64,000 nucleotides of DNA from Exercitatus varius (GTDB lineage: Bacteria; Pseudomonadota; Gammaproteobacteria; Enterobacterales; Pasteurellaceae). Below the pieces are notes generated by a model that saw nothing but the letters and a program-made list of their open reading frames with translations, did no database searches and was not told where the DNA came from. Shown in pieces: positions 25,187-33,652 of this stretch; position 1 is the first letter of the stretch; the number at the start of each line of letters is the position of its first letter. The translations under genes and the position numbers were made by a program. The stretch covers positions 496,001 to 560,000 of the forward strand of contig NZ_JARQTO010000001.1 in assembly GCF_029577735.1 (NCBI RefSeq). Reading direction: 5' to 3'.

Positions 25187-25202
25187 ATCGCAATCGTTTG
25201 CC
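25187..25202 (+). promoter_or_regulatory. PurR box upstream of purE
   Basis: ATCGCAATCGTTTGCC matches the PurR consensus ACGCAAACGTTTGCGT at the central bases GCAA-CGTTTGC. It is 50 bases before the purE start. PurR is encoded at 12512 in this window. Confidence 0.8.
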
Positions 25203-25251
25203 CGATGTGCTATTCTTACGCCGATTTTTCTTATTTCGGGAATACAATTTT

Positions 25252-25749
25252 ATGTCAAATGCAAAACCACAAGTCGCCGTCGTAATGGGTTCCAAAAGTG
25301 ACTGGACGACCATGCAGGAAGCCACCGCCGTTTTAGACGATCTTCAGGTGGCGTATCACGTTGAAATCGTTTCGGCGCATCGTACGCCGGATAAATTATT
25401 CGACTTTGCCGAAAACGCGCAACGAAACGGTTACAAAGTGATTATCGCCGGTGCCGGCGGCGCGGCGCATTTGCCGGGCATGATTGCCGCCAAAACCTTG
25501 GTACCGGTGCTGGGCGTACCGGTGAAAAGTTCGATGCTAAGCGGCGTGGACAGCTTGTATTCCATCGTACAAATGCCCAAAGGCATTCCCGTCGGCACCT
25601 TGGCTATCGGCCCTGCCGGCGCGGCCAATGCGGGATTGCTGGCGGCCCAAATTTTAGCCGCATGGGACAGCGAATTATTAGCCCGTTTGCAAGCCTTCCG
25701 CCAAAAACAAACCGACGCGGTGCTGGATAATCCGGATCCGCGCGATTAA
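25252..25749 (+). CDS. purE: 5-(carboxyamino)imidazole ribonucleotide mutase PurE
   Basis: PurE, 165 residues, rearranges N5-CAIR to CAIR in purine synthesis. Class I features are present: VAVVMGSKSDWTTMQEA at the start, EIVSAHRTPDKLF with the active-site histidine, and AGAGGAAHLPGMIA. The ATG at 25252 (MSNAKPQVAVV) fits the family; an upstream in-frame reading is not supported. It precedes purK by 102 bases, and both are expected to answer to PurR. Confidence 0.96.
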   Translation: MSNAKPQVAVVMGSKSDWTTMQEATAVLDDLQVAYHVEIVSAHRTPDKLFDFAENAQRNGYKVIIAGAGGAAHLPGMIAAKTLVPVLGVPVKSSMLSGVDSLYSIVQMPKGIPVGTLAIGPAGAANAGLLAAQILAAWDSELLARLQAFRQKQTDAVLDNPDPRD

Positions 25750-25851
25750 TCGTTAGATGCGTTTCTGCGATTAGCTCGAAATTTATAGTTGTACCGCGAC
25801 CGTACCGATTTTTACAATAAAGTGCGGTCATTTTTTAAGAGATTTTTCACC

Positions 25852-26937
25852 ATGCAAAAAAGCGCTTTATACCCCACCGTTTATGTGCTCGGCAACGGTC
25901 AGCTCGGACGCATGCTGCGTTACGCCGGCGCGCCGTTGGATATTAATGTGGTGCCGCTGGCGTTTAATGCTTCCGTGTTTGAATTGCCGAAAGACGCCAT
26001 TATCACCGCGGAAATCGAACGCTGGGAAGAAACGCCGTTAACGACCTTATTGGGCAATCACCATAAATTTGTGAATAAAGACGTGTTCGCCCAAACGGCG
26101 GATCGTTTCACCCAGAAATCCATTTTGGATCAGTTGAATTTACCGACTTCGCCCTGGACATTAATAAAAAACTCGTCGGATTTTGCCCGCACTTTTCGTG
26201 AAATCGGCGAAAAAGTGGTGGTAAAACGCCGCACCGGCGGTTATGACGGCCGCGGTCAATGGATTGTGACGTCGGAAAATCAATCGGTTATTACGGAAGA
26301 TCTGTTCGGCGAAGTGATTGCGGAAAAATTCATTCCCTTCGACGGCGAAGTTTCCATTGTGGGCGCGCGTTTCCGCGACGGTTCCGCCCGTTTTTATCCG
26401 GTCACCCGCAATTTGCAGCAAAACGGTATTTTGCGTTACAGCGTCGCCGACGGCTCTGCCGCTCATTTACAGGCGCAGGCGCAGGCGGAAGCAATGCTGG
26501 GAAAAGTGATGCGTCATTTGGATTATGTGGGCGTAATGGCGATGGAATGTTTTGTGGTAGACGGCAAATTGTTAGTGAACGAATTGGCGCCGCGGGTACA
26601 CAATAGCGGACACTGGACGCAGTTGGGCTGTTCCGTCAGCCAGTTTGAACTGCATTTACGCGCACTGCTTGACTTGCCGACACCGGAACTGCAGGTTTTC
26701 GCACCGAGCGTTATGGTGAATTTAATCGGCACCGAGCACAATCCGCAATGGTTAAACACGCCGTTCAGTCAGTTGCATTGGTACGGTAAAGAAGTGCGCC
26801 CGGGACGCAAAGTGGGACACATCAATATAACTCACGCGGATAAAAGCGTATTAATTGCCCAACTCAATAAGCTCAGAAACGAGTTGCCCGCAGATTATCA
26901 ATCCGGCTTGGACTGGGCGATTGAAAAATTGAAATAA
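25852..26937 (+). CDS. purK: N5-carboxyaminoimidazole ribonucleotide synthase PurK
   Basis: PurK, 361 residues, is an ATP-grasp enzyme that carboxylates AIR with bicarbonate. VLGNGQLGRML starts the N-terminal Rossmann-like domain, VVKRRTGGYDGRGQW is the ATP-grasp loop, and LAPRVHNSGHWT lies in the C-terminal catalytic part. The ATG at 25852 matches the family; the uptake signal at about 25820 lies between purE and purK. A hairpin terminator follows. The bicarbonate it needs is supplied by carbonic anhydrase. Confidence 0.96.
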   Translation: MQKSALYPTVYVLGNGQLGRMLRYAGAPLDINVVPLAFNASVFELPKDAIITAEIERWEETPLTTLLGNHHKFVNKDVFAQTADRFTQKSILDQLNLPTSPWTLIKNSSDFARTFREIGEKVVVKRRTGGYDGRGQWIVTSENQSVITEDLFGEVIAEKFIPFDGEVSIVGARFRDGSARFYPVTRNLQQNGILRYSVADGSAAHLQAQAQAEAMLGKVMRHLDYVGVMAMECFVVDGKLLVNELAPRVHNSGHWTQLGCSVSQFELHLRALLDLPTPELQVFAPSVMVNLIGTEHNPQWLNTPFSQLHWYGKEVRPGRKVGHINITHADKSVLIAQLNKLRNELPADYQSGLDWAIEKLK

Positions 26938-26950
26938 TTTAATTTTAAAC

Positions 26951-26988
26951 GCAATCTATTAATAATTAGTCAATAGATTGCTTTTTTA
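26951..26988 (+). terminator. Terminator after purK
   Basis: GCAATCTATT and AATAGATTGC make a perfect 10-base stem, followed by CTTTTTTATT. Confidence 0.9.
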
Positions 26989-27070
26989 TTTAAATAAGTA
27001 TTGCTAAAAATCCTTAATCTCAGTATAAAAGACATTATTCAGATTAACCAGGCATAACAAGGATTTCATT

Positions 27071-28261
27071 ATGTTCGAAAATATTAAAGCGGCTCCCGCC
27101 GATCCCATTCTCGGCTTAGGCGAAGCGTTTAAAGCGGAAACCCGTCCGCAAAAAATCAATTTAGGCATCGGCGTTTATAAAGACGCACAAGGTTTCACGC
27201 CGATCATGAAAGCCGTAAAAGCGGCGGAAACCCGTTTGCTGGAAAAGGAAAACAGCAAAAATTATCTGTCTATCGACGGCGTACAGGAATTCAACGCCCT
27301 CACTCAAGCATTGTTATTCGGCGCGGATTCCGACATTATCGCCGACAAACGGGCCAGAACAGTACAGAGTTTGGGCGGTACCGGCGCGTTACGCATTGCG
27401 GCGGAATTCGTCAAACGTCAAACTAAAGCGCAAAACGTCTGGATTTCAACGCCAACCTGGCCAAACCATAACGCGATTTTCAACGCCGTCGGCATGACCA
27501 TTCGCGATTATCGTTGGTACGACGCCGAGAAAAAAGCTTTAGATTGGGATAATTTACTGGCGGATTTGGCCAATGCCGATTCGGGCGATGTGGTGTTATT
27601 GCACGGTTGTTGCCACAATCCTACCGGTATCGACCCGACACCGGAACAATGGCAACATTTGGCGGAATTATCCGTGAAAAAGGGCTGGCTGCCGCTGTTC
27701 GATTTTGCCTATCAAGGTTTAGGCAACGGTCTGGACGAAGATGCCGTCGGCTTACGCACTTTTGCCAAATATCATAAAGAACTTCTGATTTGCAGCTCCT
27801 ATTCCAAAAACTTCGGCTTGTACAGCGAACGGGTCGGCGCCTTTACATTAGTCGCGGAAAATTCGGACATCGCCGGCACGGCGCTGACTCAAGTAAAATC
27901 CATCATCCGCACCATTTACTCCAACCCGGCGTCCCACGGCGCTTCAACGGTGGCAACGGTTTTAGCGGATCCCGCCTTACGCGAACAATGGAATGCCGAA
28001 CTCACCGAAATGCGCAACCGCATCAAACAAATGCGCAATAAACTGGCGGCGTTATTGAAAGAATTCGGTGCGCAACAGGATTTCAGCTTCATCACCGAAC
28101 AAAACGGCATGTTCTCCTTCAGCGGCTTAACGCCGGAACAAGTTGATCGCCTCAAAAACGAATTCGCCATTTACGCCGTGCGTTCCGGCAGAATCAATGT
28201 CGCCGGCATCACGGAAGATAACATCCGTTATCTGTGCGAAAGTATTATTAAAGTACTTTAA
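27071..28261 (+). CDS. aspC: Aspartate aminotransferase
   Basis: A PLP-dependent class I aminotransferase of 396 residues that interconverts aspartate and oxaloacetate with glutamate/2-oxoglutarate. The PLP lysine is in SYSKNFGLYSERVG. LHGCCHNPTGIDPT and FDFAYQGLGNGL contact the cofactor. The N-terminus MFENIKAAPADPILGLGEAF follows E. coli AspC almost exactly, which favours AspC over TyrB, though activity with aromatic amino acids is possible. It has its own Shine-Dalgarno (AAGGA) and an uptake-signal-containing terminator. Confidence 0.94.
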   Translation: MFENIKAAPADPILGLGEAFKAETRPQKINLGIGVYKDAQGFTPIMKAVKAAETRLLEKENSKNYLSIDGVQEFNALTQALLFGADSDIIADKRARTVQSLGGTGALRIAAEFVKRQTKAQNVWISTPTWPNHNAIFNAVGMTIRDYRWYDAEKKALDWDNLLADLANADSGDVVLLHGCCHNPTGIDPTPEQWQHLAELSVKKGWLPLFDFAYQGLGNGLDEDAVGLRTFAKYHKELLICSSYSKNFGLYSERVGAFTLVAENSDIAGTALTQVKSIIRTIYSNPASHGASTVATVLADPALREQWNAELTEMRNRIKQMRNKLAALLKEFGAQQDFSFITEQNGMFSFSGLTPEQVDRLKNEFAIYAVRSGRINVAGITEDNIRYLCESIIKVL

Positions 28262-28281
28262 TAAAAAAATGTATAAAAAAT

Positions 28282-28313
28282 CGACCGCACTTTTTAATGC
28301 GGTCGGTTTTTTT
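28282..28313. terminator. Terminator between aspC and prlC
   Basis: CGACCGCA and TGCGGTCG pair across eight bases and are followed by a T-run. The first arm contains a complete uptake signal (ACCGCACTT). Confidence 0.9.
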
Positions 28314-28333
28314 ATGTCGTTTCGCGCTATCAA

Positions 28334-30373
28334 CTAGCCCGCAATCCCCTTATGACGCAACAACGCATCTAAGGTCGGTTTGCGTCCGCGGAAGCGTTCG
28401 AATAGCGCCATAGGCTCTTCCGAACCGCCGCGAGTGAGGATTTCATCCAAATAGGATTTGCCGGTTACCGGATTGAAAATGCCTTCTTCTTCAAAACGTG
28501 AAAACGCGTCCGCCGAAAGCACTTCCGCCCACAGATAACTATAATAGCCCGCTGCATAACCGCCGGCAAAAATATGACTGAAGCTGTGCGGCGTTCTCGC
28601 CCAATCCACACCTTTGATTACGGCGACTTGTTTTTTCACCGCCTGCAAGGTATCCAAAATTTGATTCGGCTTGCCGGCTTCATAATTGTGGTGTAAACGA
28701 AAATCGAACAAACCAAATTCCAATTGGCGCAACACAAACATCGCGGCCTGGAAATTTTTCGCTTTAATTAGCTGTGTCAGTTTTTCTTTCGGCAATGGTT
28801 CGCCCGTTTCAAAATGCCCGGAAATAAAGGCAAGCGCCGCCTCTTCCCAACACCAGTTTTCCATGAACTGGCTCGGTAACTCCACCGCATCCCAAGGTAC
28901 ACCGTTAATGCCCGACACATCACCCACATCAATTTTCGTGAGCATGTGATGAATACCGTGTCCGAATTCGTGGAACAAGGTTGTCACTTCATCGTGCGTA
29001 AATAACGCGGGTTTATCGCCCACCGGCGCGTTAAAGTTGCAGGTTAAGTAAGCCACCGGTTTCTGAATGTTGCCGTCCGCTTTGCGTCTACGGCCGACGC
29101 AATCGTCCATCCAGGCGCCGCCGCGTTTGTTTTCGCGGGCGTATAAATCCAAATAAAAACTGCCGCGCACTTCATCGGTTTCATCGATTAAATCAAAGAA
29201 TCGCACGTCTTTGTGATAAGTATCCACGCCGAAACGTTCTACCGCGCGAATATTGAAAATCCGTTTAACCAGTTCGAACAAGCCTGAAAGAACGCGGTTT
29301 TCGGGAAAATACGGACGTAATTCTTCGTCGTTGATGGCATACAGCGCCTGTTTTTGTTTTTCGCTGTAAAACGAAATATCCCAGGGCTCAAGTGCGGTCA
29401 GATTTTCGTGAGTTTTACAGAATTCCTGTAACTCCGCTAATTCTTTTTCCCCTTGAGATTTAGAACGCGCGGCCAGATTTTCCAGAAAATCCAACACCTG
29501 CCGCGGATTTTCCGCCATTTTGGTGGCAAGGGAACGATCCGTATAGCGTTCGAAGCCCAGCAATTTCGCCAATTCCACGCGCAAAGTCAGAATTTCTTCC
29601 ATAATCGGCGTATTATCCCATTTGCCCGCATTCGGGCCTTGTTCCGAAGCGCGCGTAACGAATGCGCGATACATTTCTTCACGCAATTCGCGATTTTCAC
29701 AGTAAGTCATCACCGGCAGATAGCTTGGAAATTCAAGCGTGAAGCGATAACCGTCCACACCTTTACTCTGCGCAGATTGCCGCGCCGCTTGCAAAGCGCT
29801 TTCCGGCAACCCCTGAAGCTGCGTTTCATCGGTGATGATTTTTTCCCAACCCATGGTGGCATCCAACACATTATTGCTGAATTGCGAACTCAATTCGGAC
29901 AAACGAGAAGCGATTTCACCATAACGTTTTTGCTGTTCCGGCGGTAACGAAATGCCCGAAAGTTTGAAATCGCGCAAACTGTTTTCAATGGCTTTCTTTT
30001 GCGCCACGTCGTAATTTTCATATTCCGCACCGTTTTTCAGCGCCACATAAGCATTATATAAACCTTGATGCTGACCGACCCAAGTGCCGTATTCGGACAA
30101 CATCGGCAAACAAGCCTGATAAGCTTCGCGTAATTCGGGGCTGTTTTTCACCGAATTCAAATGCGCCACCGGCGACCAGGCTTTGCTTAAACGATCATTG
30201 ACCTCGGCAAGCGGCTGGTAAAAACTATCCCAGGTAAAATGCGATTGTTTCAGCACTTGTTCCGTCACATTTCGACAATCATTGATTAACTTTTCAATCG
30301 CCGGCCGAACGTGTTCCGGCTTAATTTTAGAAAATTGCGGCAACACCGAATTTTCAAGTAATGGATTTGACAT
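28334..30373 (-). CDS. prlC: Oligopeptidase A
   Basis: A cytosolic M3-family zinc metallopeptidase of 679 residues that degrades short peptides, including cleaved signal peptides. The zinc site is HEFGHGIHHML, with a further glutamate ligand downstream (WDAVELPSQFMENW). The ATG at 30373 (MSNPLLENSVLPQFSKI) follows AAGGAAG and matches the family; the open frame upstream is not coding. It is convergent with aspC. An uptake signal lies within, at about 29391. Confidence 0.95.
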   Translation of the reverse strand: MSNPLLENSVLPQFSKIKPEHVRPAIEKLINDCRNVTEQVLKQSHFTWDSFYQPLAEVNDRLSKAWSPVAHLNSVKNSPELREAYQACLPMLSEYGTWVGQHQGLYNAYVALKNGAEYENYDVAQKKAIENSLRDFKLSGISLPPEQQKRYGEIASRLSELSSQFSNNVLDATMGWEKIITDETQLQGLPESALQAARQSAQSKGVDGYRFTLEFPSYLPVMTYCENRELREEMYRAFVTRASEQGPNAGKWDNTPIMEEILTLRVELAKLLGFERYTDRSLATKMAENPRQVLDFLENLAARSKSQGEKELAELQEFCKTHENLTALEPWDISFYSEKQKQALYAINDEELRPYFPENRVLSGLFELVKRIFNIRAVERFGVDTYHKDVRFFDLIDETDEVRGSFYLDLYARENKRGGAWMDDCVGRRRKADGNIQKPVAYLTCNFNAPVGDKPALFTHDEVTTLFHEFGHGIHHMLTKIDVGDVSGINGVPWDAVELPSQFMENWCWEEAALAFISGHFETGEPLPKEKLTQLIKAKNFQAAMFVLRQLEFGLFDFRLHHNYEAGKPNQILDTLQAVKKQVAVIKGVDWARTPHSFSHIFAGGYAAGYYSYLWAEVLSADAFSRFEEEGIFNPVTGKSYLDEILTRGGSEEPMALFERFRGRKPTLDALLRHKGIAG

Positions 30374-30653
30374 AACTCTTCCTTTGTTAACAAAATCTTC
30401 TTTTAGATGGTGCGGAATTCTAACAAAATCAAGACGAATACAAAAATTTATTGATTGAACCTGAAAGACAGCTAGCGCATAATCGCTGAAAAAAGCGCAA
30501 AACCGCCGTTCTTTTCCGCTTATGTACGATGTCGCACGCTTAAAGCTCAAACTTTGTGCCCATTGTGCCGCGATTAATTAATAAAGTGCGGTTGAATTTT
30601 TATGAGTTTATCCGCATATTCTGTTTATTCCTTTTAATAAAATGAGAAAAACC

Positions 30654-31502
30654 ATGTCAAAATTCGTGATTGAACTTAACGAACAAAATCTTACGGAAAT
30701 CCTGCAACAATCGCAACAAACGCCGCTGGCCATCGTATTTTACGCGCCAAGCCACGAAACGTCGGTAAAATTTACCGCACTTTTGGAGCGTTACGCCGAA
30801 CAATATCAAGGACAATTCCTGTTGGCTAAAGTGAACTGTGAAACGGAACAAAATATTGCCATGCAATTCCGCATTCAGGCGTTACCGAGCACCTATTTGT
30901 TCAAAGACGCGCAAGCGGTGGACGCCTTTCAGGGCGATTTGCCGGAAGATCAGCTGAAACAACGGTTAAGCCTGATTCTGCCGAAGGAAGAAGAAATCAA
31001 ATTTAATCTGGCGCTGGATTATTTACAGGCGAACGATTACAACGCCGCACTGCCGTTGCTGAAAGAAGCCTGGGAATTGTCGGATAAGAAAAACAGCGAT
31101 ATTGCGCTGCTTTACGCCGAAACTTACATTGCCTTGAAAAAAACCGAACCCGCCGCCGATATTCTGGCGAAAATTCCGTTGCAGGATCGCGATAGCCGCT
31201 GGCACGGTTTACAGGCGCAAATCGAATTGTTGATTAAAGCGGCGGACACTCCGGAAATTCAGCAGCTGCAGGCGGATTACGACAAAAATCCGAGCCCTGA
31301 AATCGCCTTAAAACTGGCGGTTCAACTTCATCAGGCAAACCGTAACGAAGAAGCGTTAAATTTGCTGTTTGGTCTGTTAAAACAGGATTTAGCCGTGCAA
31401 AACGGTGAAGTGAAACAGCAGTTTTTGTCTATTTTATCCGCATTGGGAAACGATCCTTTAACTAATAAGTATCGCCGATTGCTTTATTCGCTACTCTATT
31501 AA
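30654..31502 (+). CDS. cnoX: CnoX/YbbN-like thioredoxin-TPR protein lacking cysteines
   Basis: A 282-residue protein: residues 1-~110 a thioredoxin fold and the rest a row of tetratricopeptide-like helices (LALDYLQANDYNAALPLLKE). This is the layout of E. coli CnoX, a holdase that hands clients to GroEL. The active-site region here is YAPSHETSVKF, with neither cysteine of a CXXC or SXXC motif, so no disulfide or mixed-disulfide chemistry is possible at that position. The ATG at 30654 is preferred over one 12 bases upstream. An uptake signal near 30768 encodes part of the thioredoxin fold. trxB follows in the same direction about 100 bases on. Confidence 0.85.
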   Translation: MSKFVIELNEQNLTEILQQSQQTPLAIVFYAPSHETSVKFTALLERYAEQYQGQFLLAKVNCETEQNIAMQFRIQALPSTYLFKDAQAVDAFQGDLPEDQLKQRLSLILPKEEEIKFNLALDYLQANDYNAALPLLKEAWELSDKKNSDIALLYAETYIALKKTEPAADILAKIPLQDRDSRWHGLQAQIELLIKAADTPEIQQLQADYDKNPSPEIALKLAVQLHQANRNEEALNLLFGLLKQDLAVQNGEVKQQFLSILSALGNDPLTNKYRRLLYSLLY

Positions 31503-31602
31503 ACGGGTTTTCTTTATAATCAGTTAAGCTAAAAATCATTAACGGAAATTGATCAAAAAACGTCGCTTTTTGTGACCGCACTTTTAGATAAAAGGATTCA
31601 TT

Positions 31603-32556
31603 ATGTCAGACATCAAACACAGCAAACTTCTTATTTTAGGCTCGGGACCTGCGGGTTACACCGCCGCCATTTACGCCGCCCGCGCCAACTTAAAACCCGT
31701 TTTGGTTACCGGCTTGCAACAAGGCGGTCAATTAACCACCACCACGGAAATCGAAAACTGGCCCGGTGATTTCGGCGATACCACCGGCCCCGAACTGATG
31801 CAACGCATGTTACAACACGCGGAAAAATTTGATACGGAAATCGTGTTCGATCACATCAACCGCGTGGATTTATCTTCACGTCCGTTCAAACTTTACGGCG
31901 ACGTACAAACTTTCAGCTGCGACGCATTAATTATCGCCACCGGCGCTTCCGCTCGCTACCTCGGACTGGAATCGGAAGATAACTTCAAAGGCCGCGGCGT
32001 GTCCGCCTGTGCCACCTGTGACGGTTTCTTTTATCGCAATAAACCCGTTGCCGTCGTCGGCGGCGGCAACACCGCCGTGGAAGAAGCCTTATATTTGGCA
32101 AATATCGCCGGCGAAGTGCATTTAATCCACCGCCGGGACGGCTTCCGCGCGGAAAAAATTCTGCTCGGACGCTTACAGAAAAAAGTGGAAGAAGGCAAAA
32201 TCATTCTGCACACCAACCGCACCTTGCACGAAGTTTTAGGCGATAACATGGGCGTAACCGGCGTGCGCTTGAAAGACACGCAATCCGACGCCACGGAAGA
32301 ATTGAAACTGGACGGCGTATTCATCGCCATCGGACATGCGCCGAACACCGAAATTTTCCAAGGTCAGCTTGAATTGAACAACGGTTACATCGTGGTGAAA
32401 TCCGGCTTGGAAGGCAATGCCACCGCCACTTCCGTGGAAGGCGTTTTCGCCGCCGGCGATGTGATGGATCACAATTACCGTCAAGCCATCACCTCCGCCG
32501 GAACCGGCTGCATGGCGGCATTAGACGCCGAACGTTTTCTGGATGCGCAGGAATAA
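31603..32556 (+). CDS. trxB: Thioredoxin reductase
   Basis: TrxB, 317 residues, a homodimeric FAD enzyme that reduces thioredoxin with NADPH. FAD motif GSGPAGYTAAIYAARA, redox pair CATC in VSACATCDGFF, NADPH motif GGGNTAVEEALYLA, and the C-terminal FAD-contacting GVFAAGDVMDHNYRQ are all present. A complete uptake signal stands just before the gene. It is followed by a strong hairpin. Confidence 0.97.
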   Translation: MSDIKHSKLLILGSGPAGYTAAIYAARANLKPVLVTGLQQGGQLTTTTEIENWPGDFGDTTGPELMQRMLQHAEKFDTEIVFDHINRVDLSSRPFKLYGDVQTFSCDALIIATGASARYLGLESEDNFKGRGVSACATCDGFFYRNKPVAVVGGGNTAVEEALYLANIAGEVHLIHRRDGFRAEKILLGRLQKKVEEGKIILHTNRTLHEVLGDNMGVTGVRLKDTQSDATEELKLDGVFIAIGHAPNTEIFQGQLELNNGYIVVKSGLEGNATATSVEGVFAAGDVMDHNYRQAITSAGTGCMAALDAERFLDAQE

Positions 32557-32582
32557 CCGGACAAATCTTCCCCATAAATAAC

Positions 32583-32630
32583 AAAAGTGCGGTAAAAAAT
32601 CTTAAAGTTTTTTACCGCACTTTTCTTTTT
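32583..32630 (+). terminator. Terminator after trxB (uptake-signal dyad)
   Basis: AAAAGTGCGGTAAAAAA pairs with TTTTTTACCGCACTTTT, then a T-run. Both arms contain full uptake signals. Confidence 0.9.
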
Positions 32631-32907
32631 TCCAACTTCTTGCGCACTGATTCCAAATTATAAACCGCATGATTTCCGCTTTATTTACGATAATCCCAAA
32701 ACCTTAAATTTGATATAAATCAAATTCACCATATTTAGCAAACACGAGAAAAATGCGAAAAAATAAAAACGAATATATCATCAATTTTCAAAAATATGAT
32801 CTTGATCACAGATTTAATCACTCAATGTAGGTATATTTACGTCCGCGTTAAACGCATATTTTTTATAAGGTTTTATTCACTCAAAAAACAAACTTAGGGA
32901 GCCGATT
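32631..32907 (+). promoter_or_regulatory. ompW control region with FNR and CRP sites
   Basis: TTGATATAAATCAA at 32710-32723 is a perfect FNR box. TATGATCTTGATCACA at 32795-32810 is within two bases of the ideal CRP core TGTGATCTAGATCACA, with A/T flanks of the usual type. Expression in low oxygen and without preferred sugar is expected. GGGAG lies 8 bases before the ompW ATG. Confidence 0.75.
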
Positions 32908-33537
32908 ATGAAAAAATCAATGTTAGCATTAGGAATCGCCGCAACGTTAATAAGTTCGGCGGCAAGCGCACATGAAGCGGGCAGCTGGATTGTGCGCGCC
33001 GGTGCGGCGCATGTGATGCCGACCCATGTAGAAAATACCTCAAATACCGCTGCGCCGGCATTGGGTTTAGATGTGAATGCAAACACGCAATTAGGCTTAA
33101 CGGGCACGTACATGATTACCGACAATATCGGCGTCGAATTATTAGCGGCTTCGCCATTCAGCCATGAAATTACTTTAGGCAGTCAATTGGTAGGTAAAAC
33201 TAAACACCTGCCACCTAGCCTGTATGCTCAATATTATTTCTTAAACAAAGAGGCTAAAGCGCGTCCATATCTCGGTGCGGGGATCAATTACACCAATTTC
33301 TTTAATGAAACCGAAAAAATGACCGGTGTGACCGATCTTAAACTTCACGATTCATGGGGATTGGTGCTAAACGGCGGTTTAGATATTAATCTGACCGATA
33401 ATCTGCTTTTTAACACGGCCGTTTATTACGCTAAAATCAAAACCAAAGCGGATTTCAAAGTGGCGGGTACCCAATTATCACAAGACGTTCGTTTAGATCC
33501 GTTAGTCTTTTTCATGGGCATCGGTTATCGTTTTTAA
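32908..33537 (+). CDS. ompW: Outer membrane protein OmpW
   Basis: A 209-residue protein with a clear signal peptide (MKKSMLALGIAATLISSAASA) and then an eight-stranded beta-barrel ending in an aromatic residue (GIGYRF). The sequence follows the OmpW family (GSWIVRAGAAHVMPT, LDVNANTQLGLTGTYMITDN). OmpW forms a narrow hydrophobic channel and is linked to anaerobic and nutrient adaptation, consistent with the FNR and CRP sites upstream. Confidence 0.94.
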   Translation: MKKSMLALGIAATLISSAASAHEAGSWIVRAGAAHVMPTHVENTSNTAAPALGLDVNANTQLGLTGTYMITDNIGVELLAASPFSHEITLGSQLVGKTKHLPPSLYAQYYFLNKEAKARPYLGAGINYTNFFNETEKMTGVTDLKLHDSWGLVLNGGLDINLTDNLLFNTAVYYAKIKTKADFKVAGTQLSQDVRLDPLVFFMGIGYRF

Positions 33538-33587
33538 TTTAAACATGCGTTTGGTCTGAAATTTCGATCCTCTTTAAACATAAAAAA

Positions 33588-33643
33588 ACCTGCACCTCAG
33601 GCCGTCGGCGGTTTAGCCGATTTTCAGGTGCAGGTTGCTTTTT
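33588..33643. terminator. Terminator between ompW and the MetE-like gene
   Basis: AACCTGCACCT and AGGTGCAGGTT form an 11-base stem with an inner smaller stem, flanked by A- and T-tracts on both sides. Confidence 0.88.
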
Positions 33644-33652
33644 AGTTAAAGA

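Larger units (their letters stand above)
24922..25251. other. Spacer with a USS-tailed repeat and the purE control region
   Basis: No gene is seen. The stretch contains a short hairpin (AATCGC and GCGATT near 25049-25066), copy C of an interspersed repeat (25071-25135) and the PurR box in front of purE. Confidence 0.7.
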
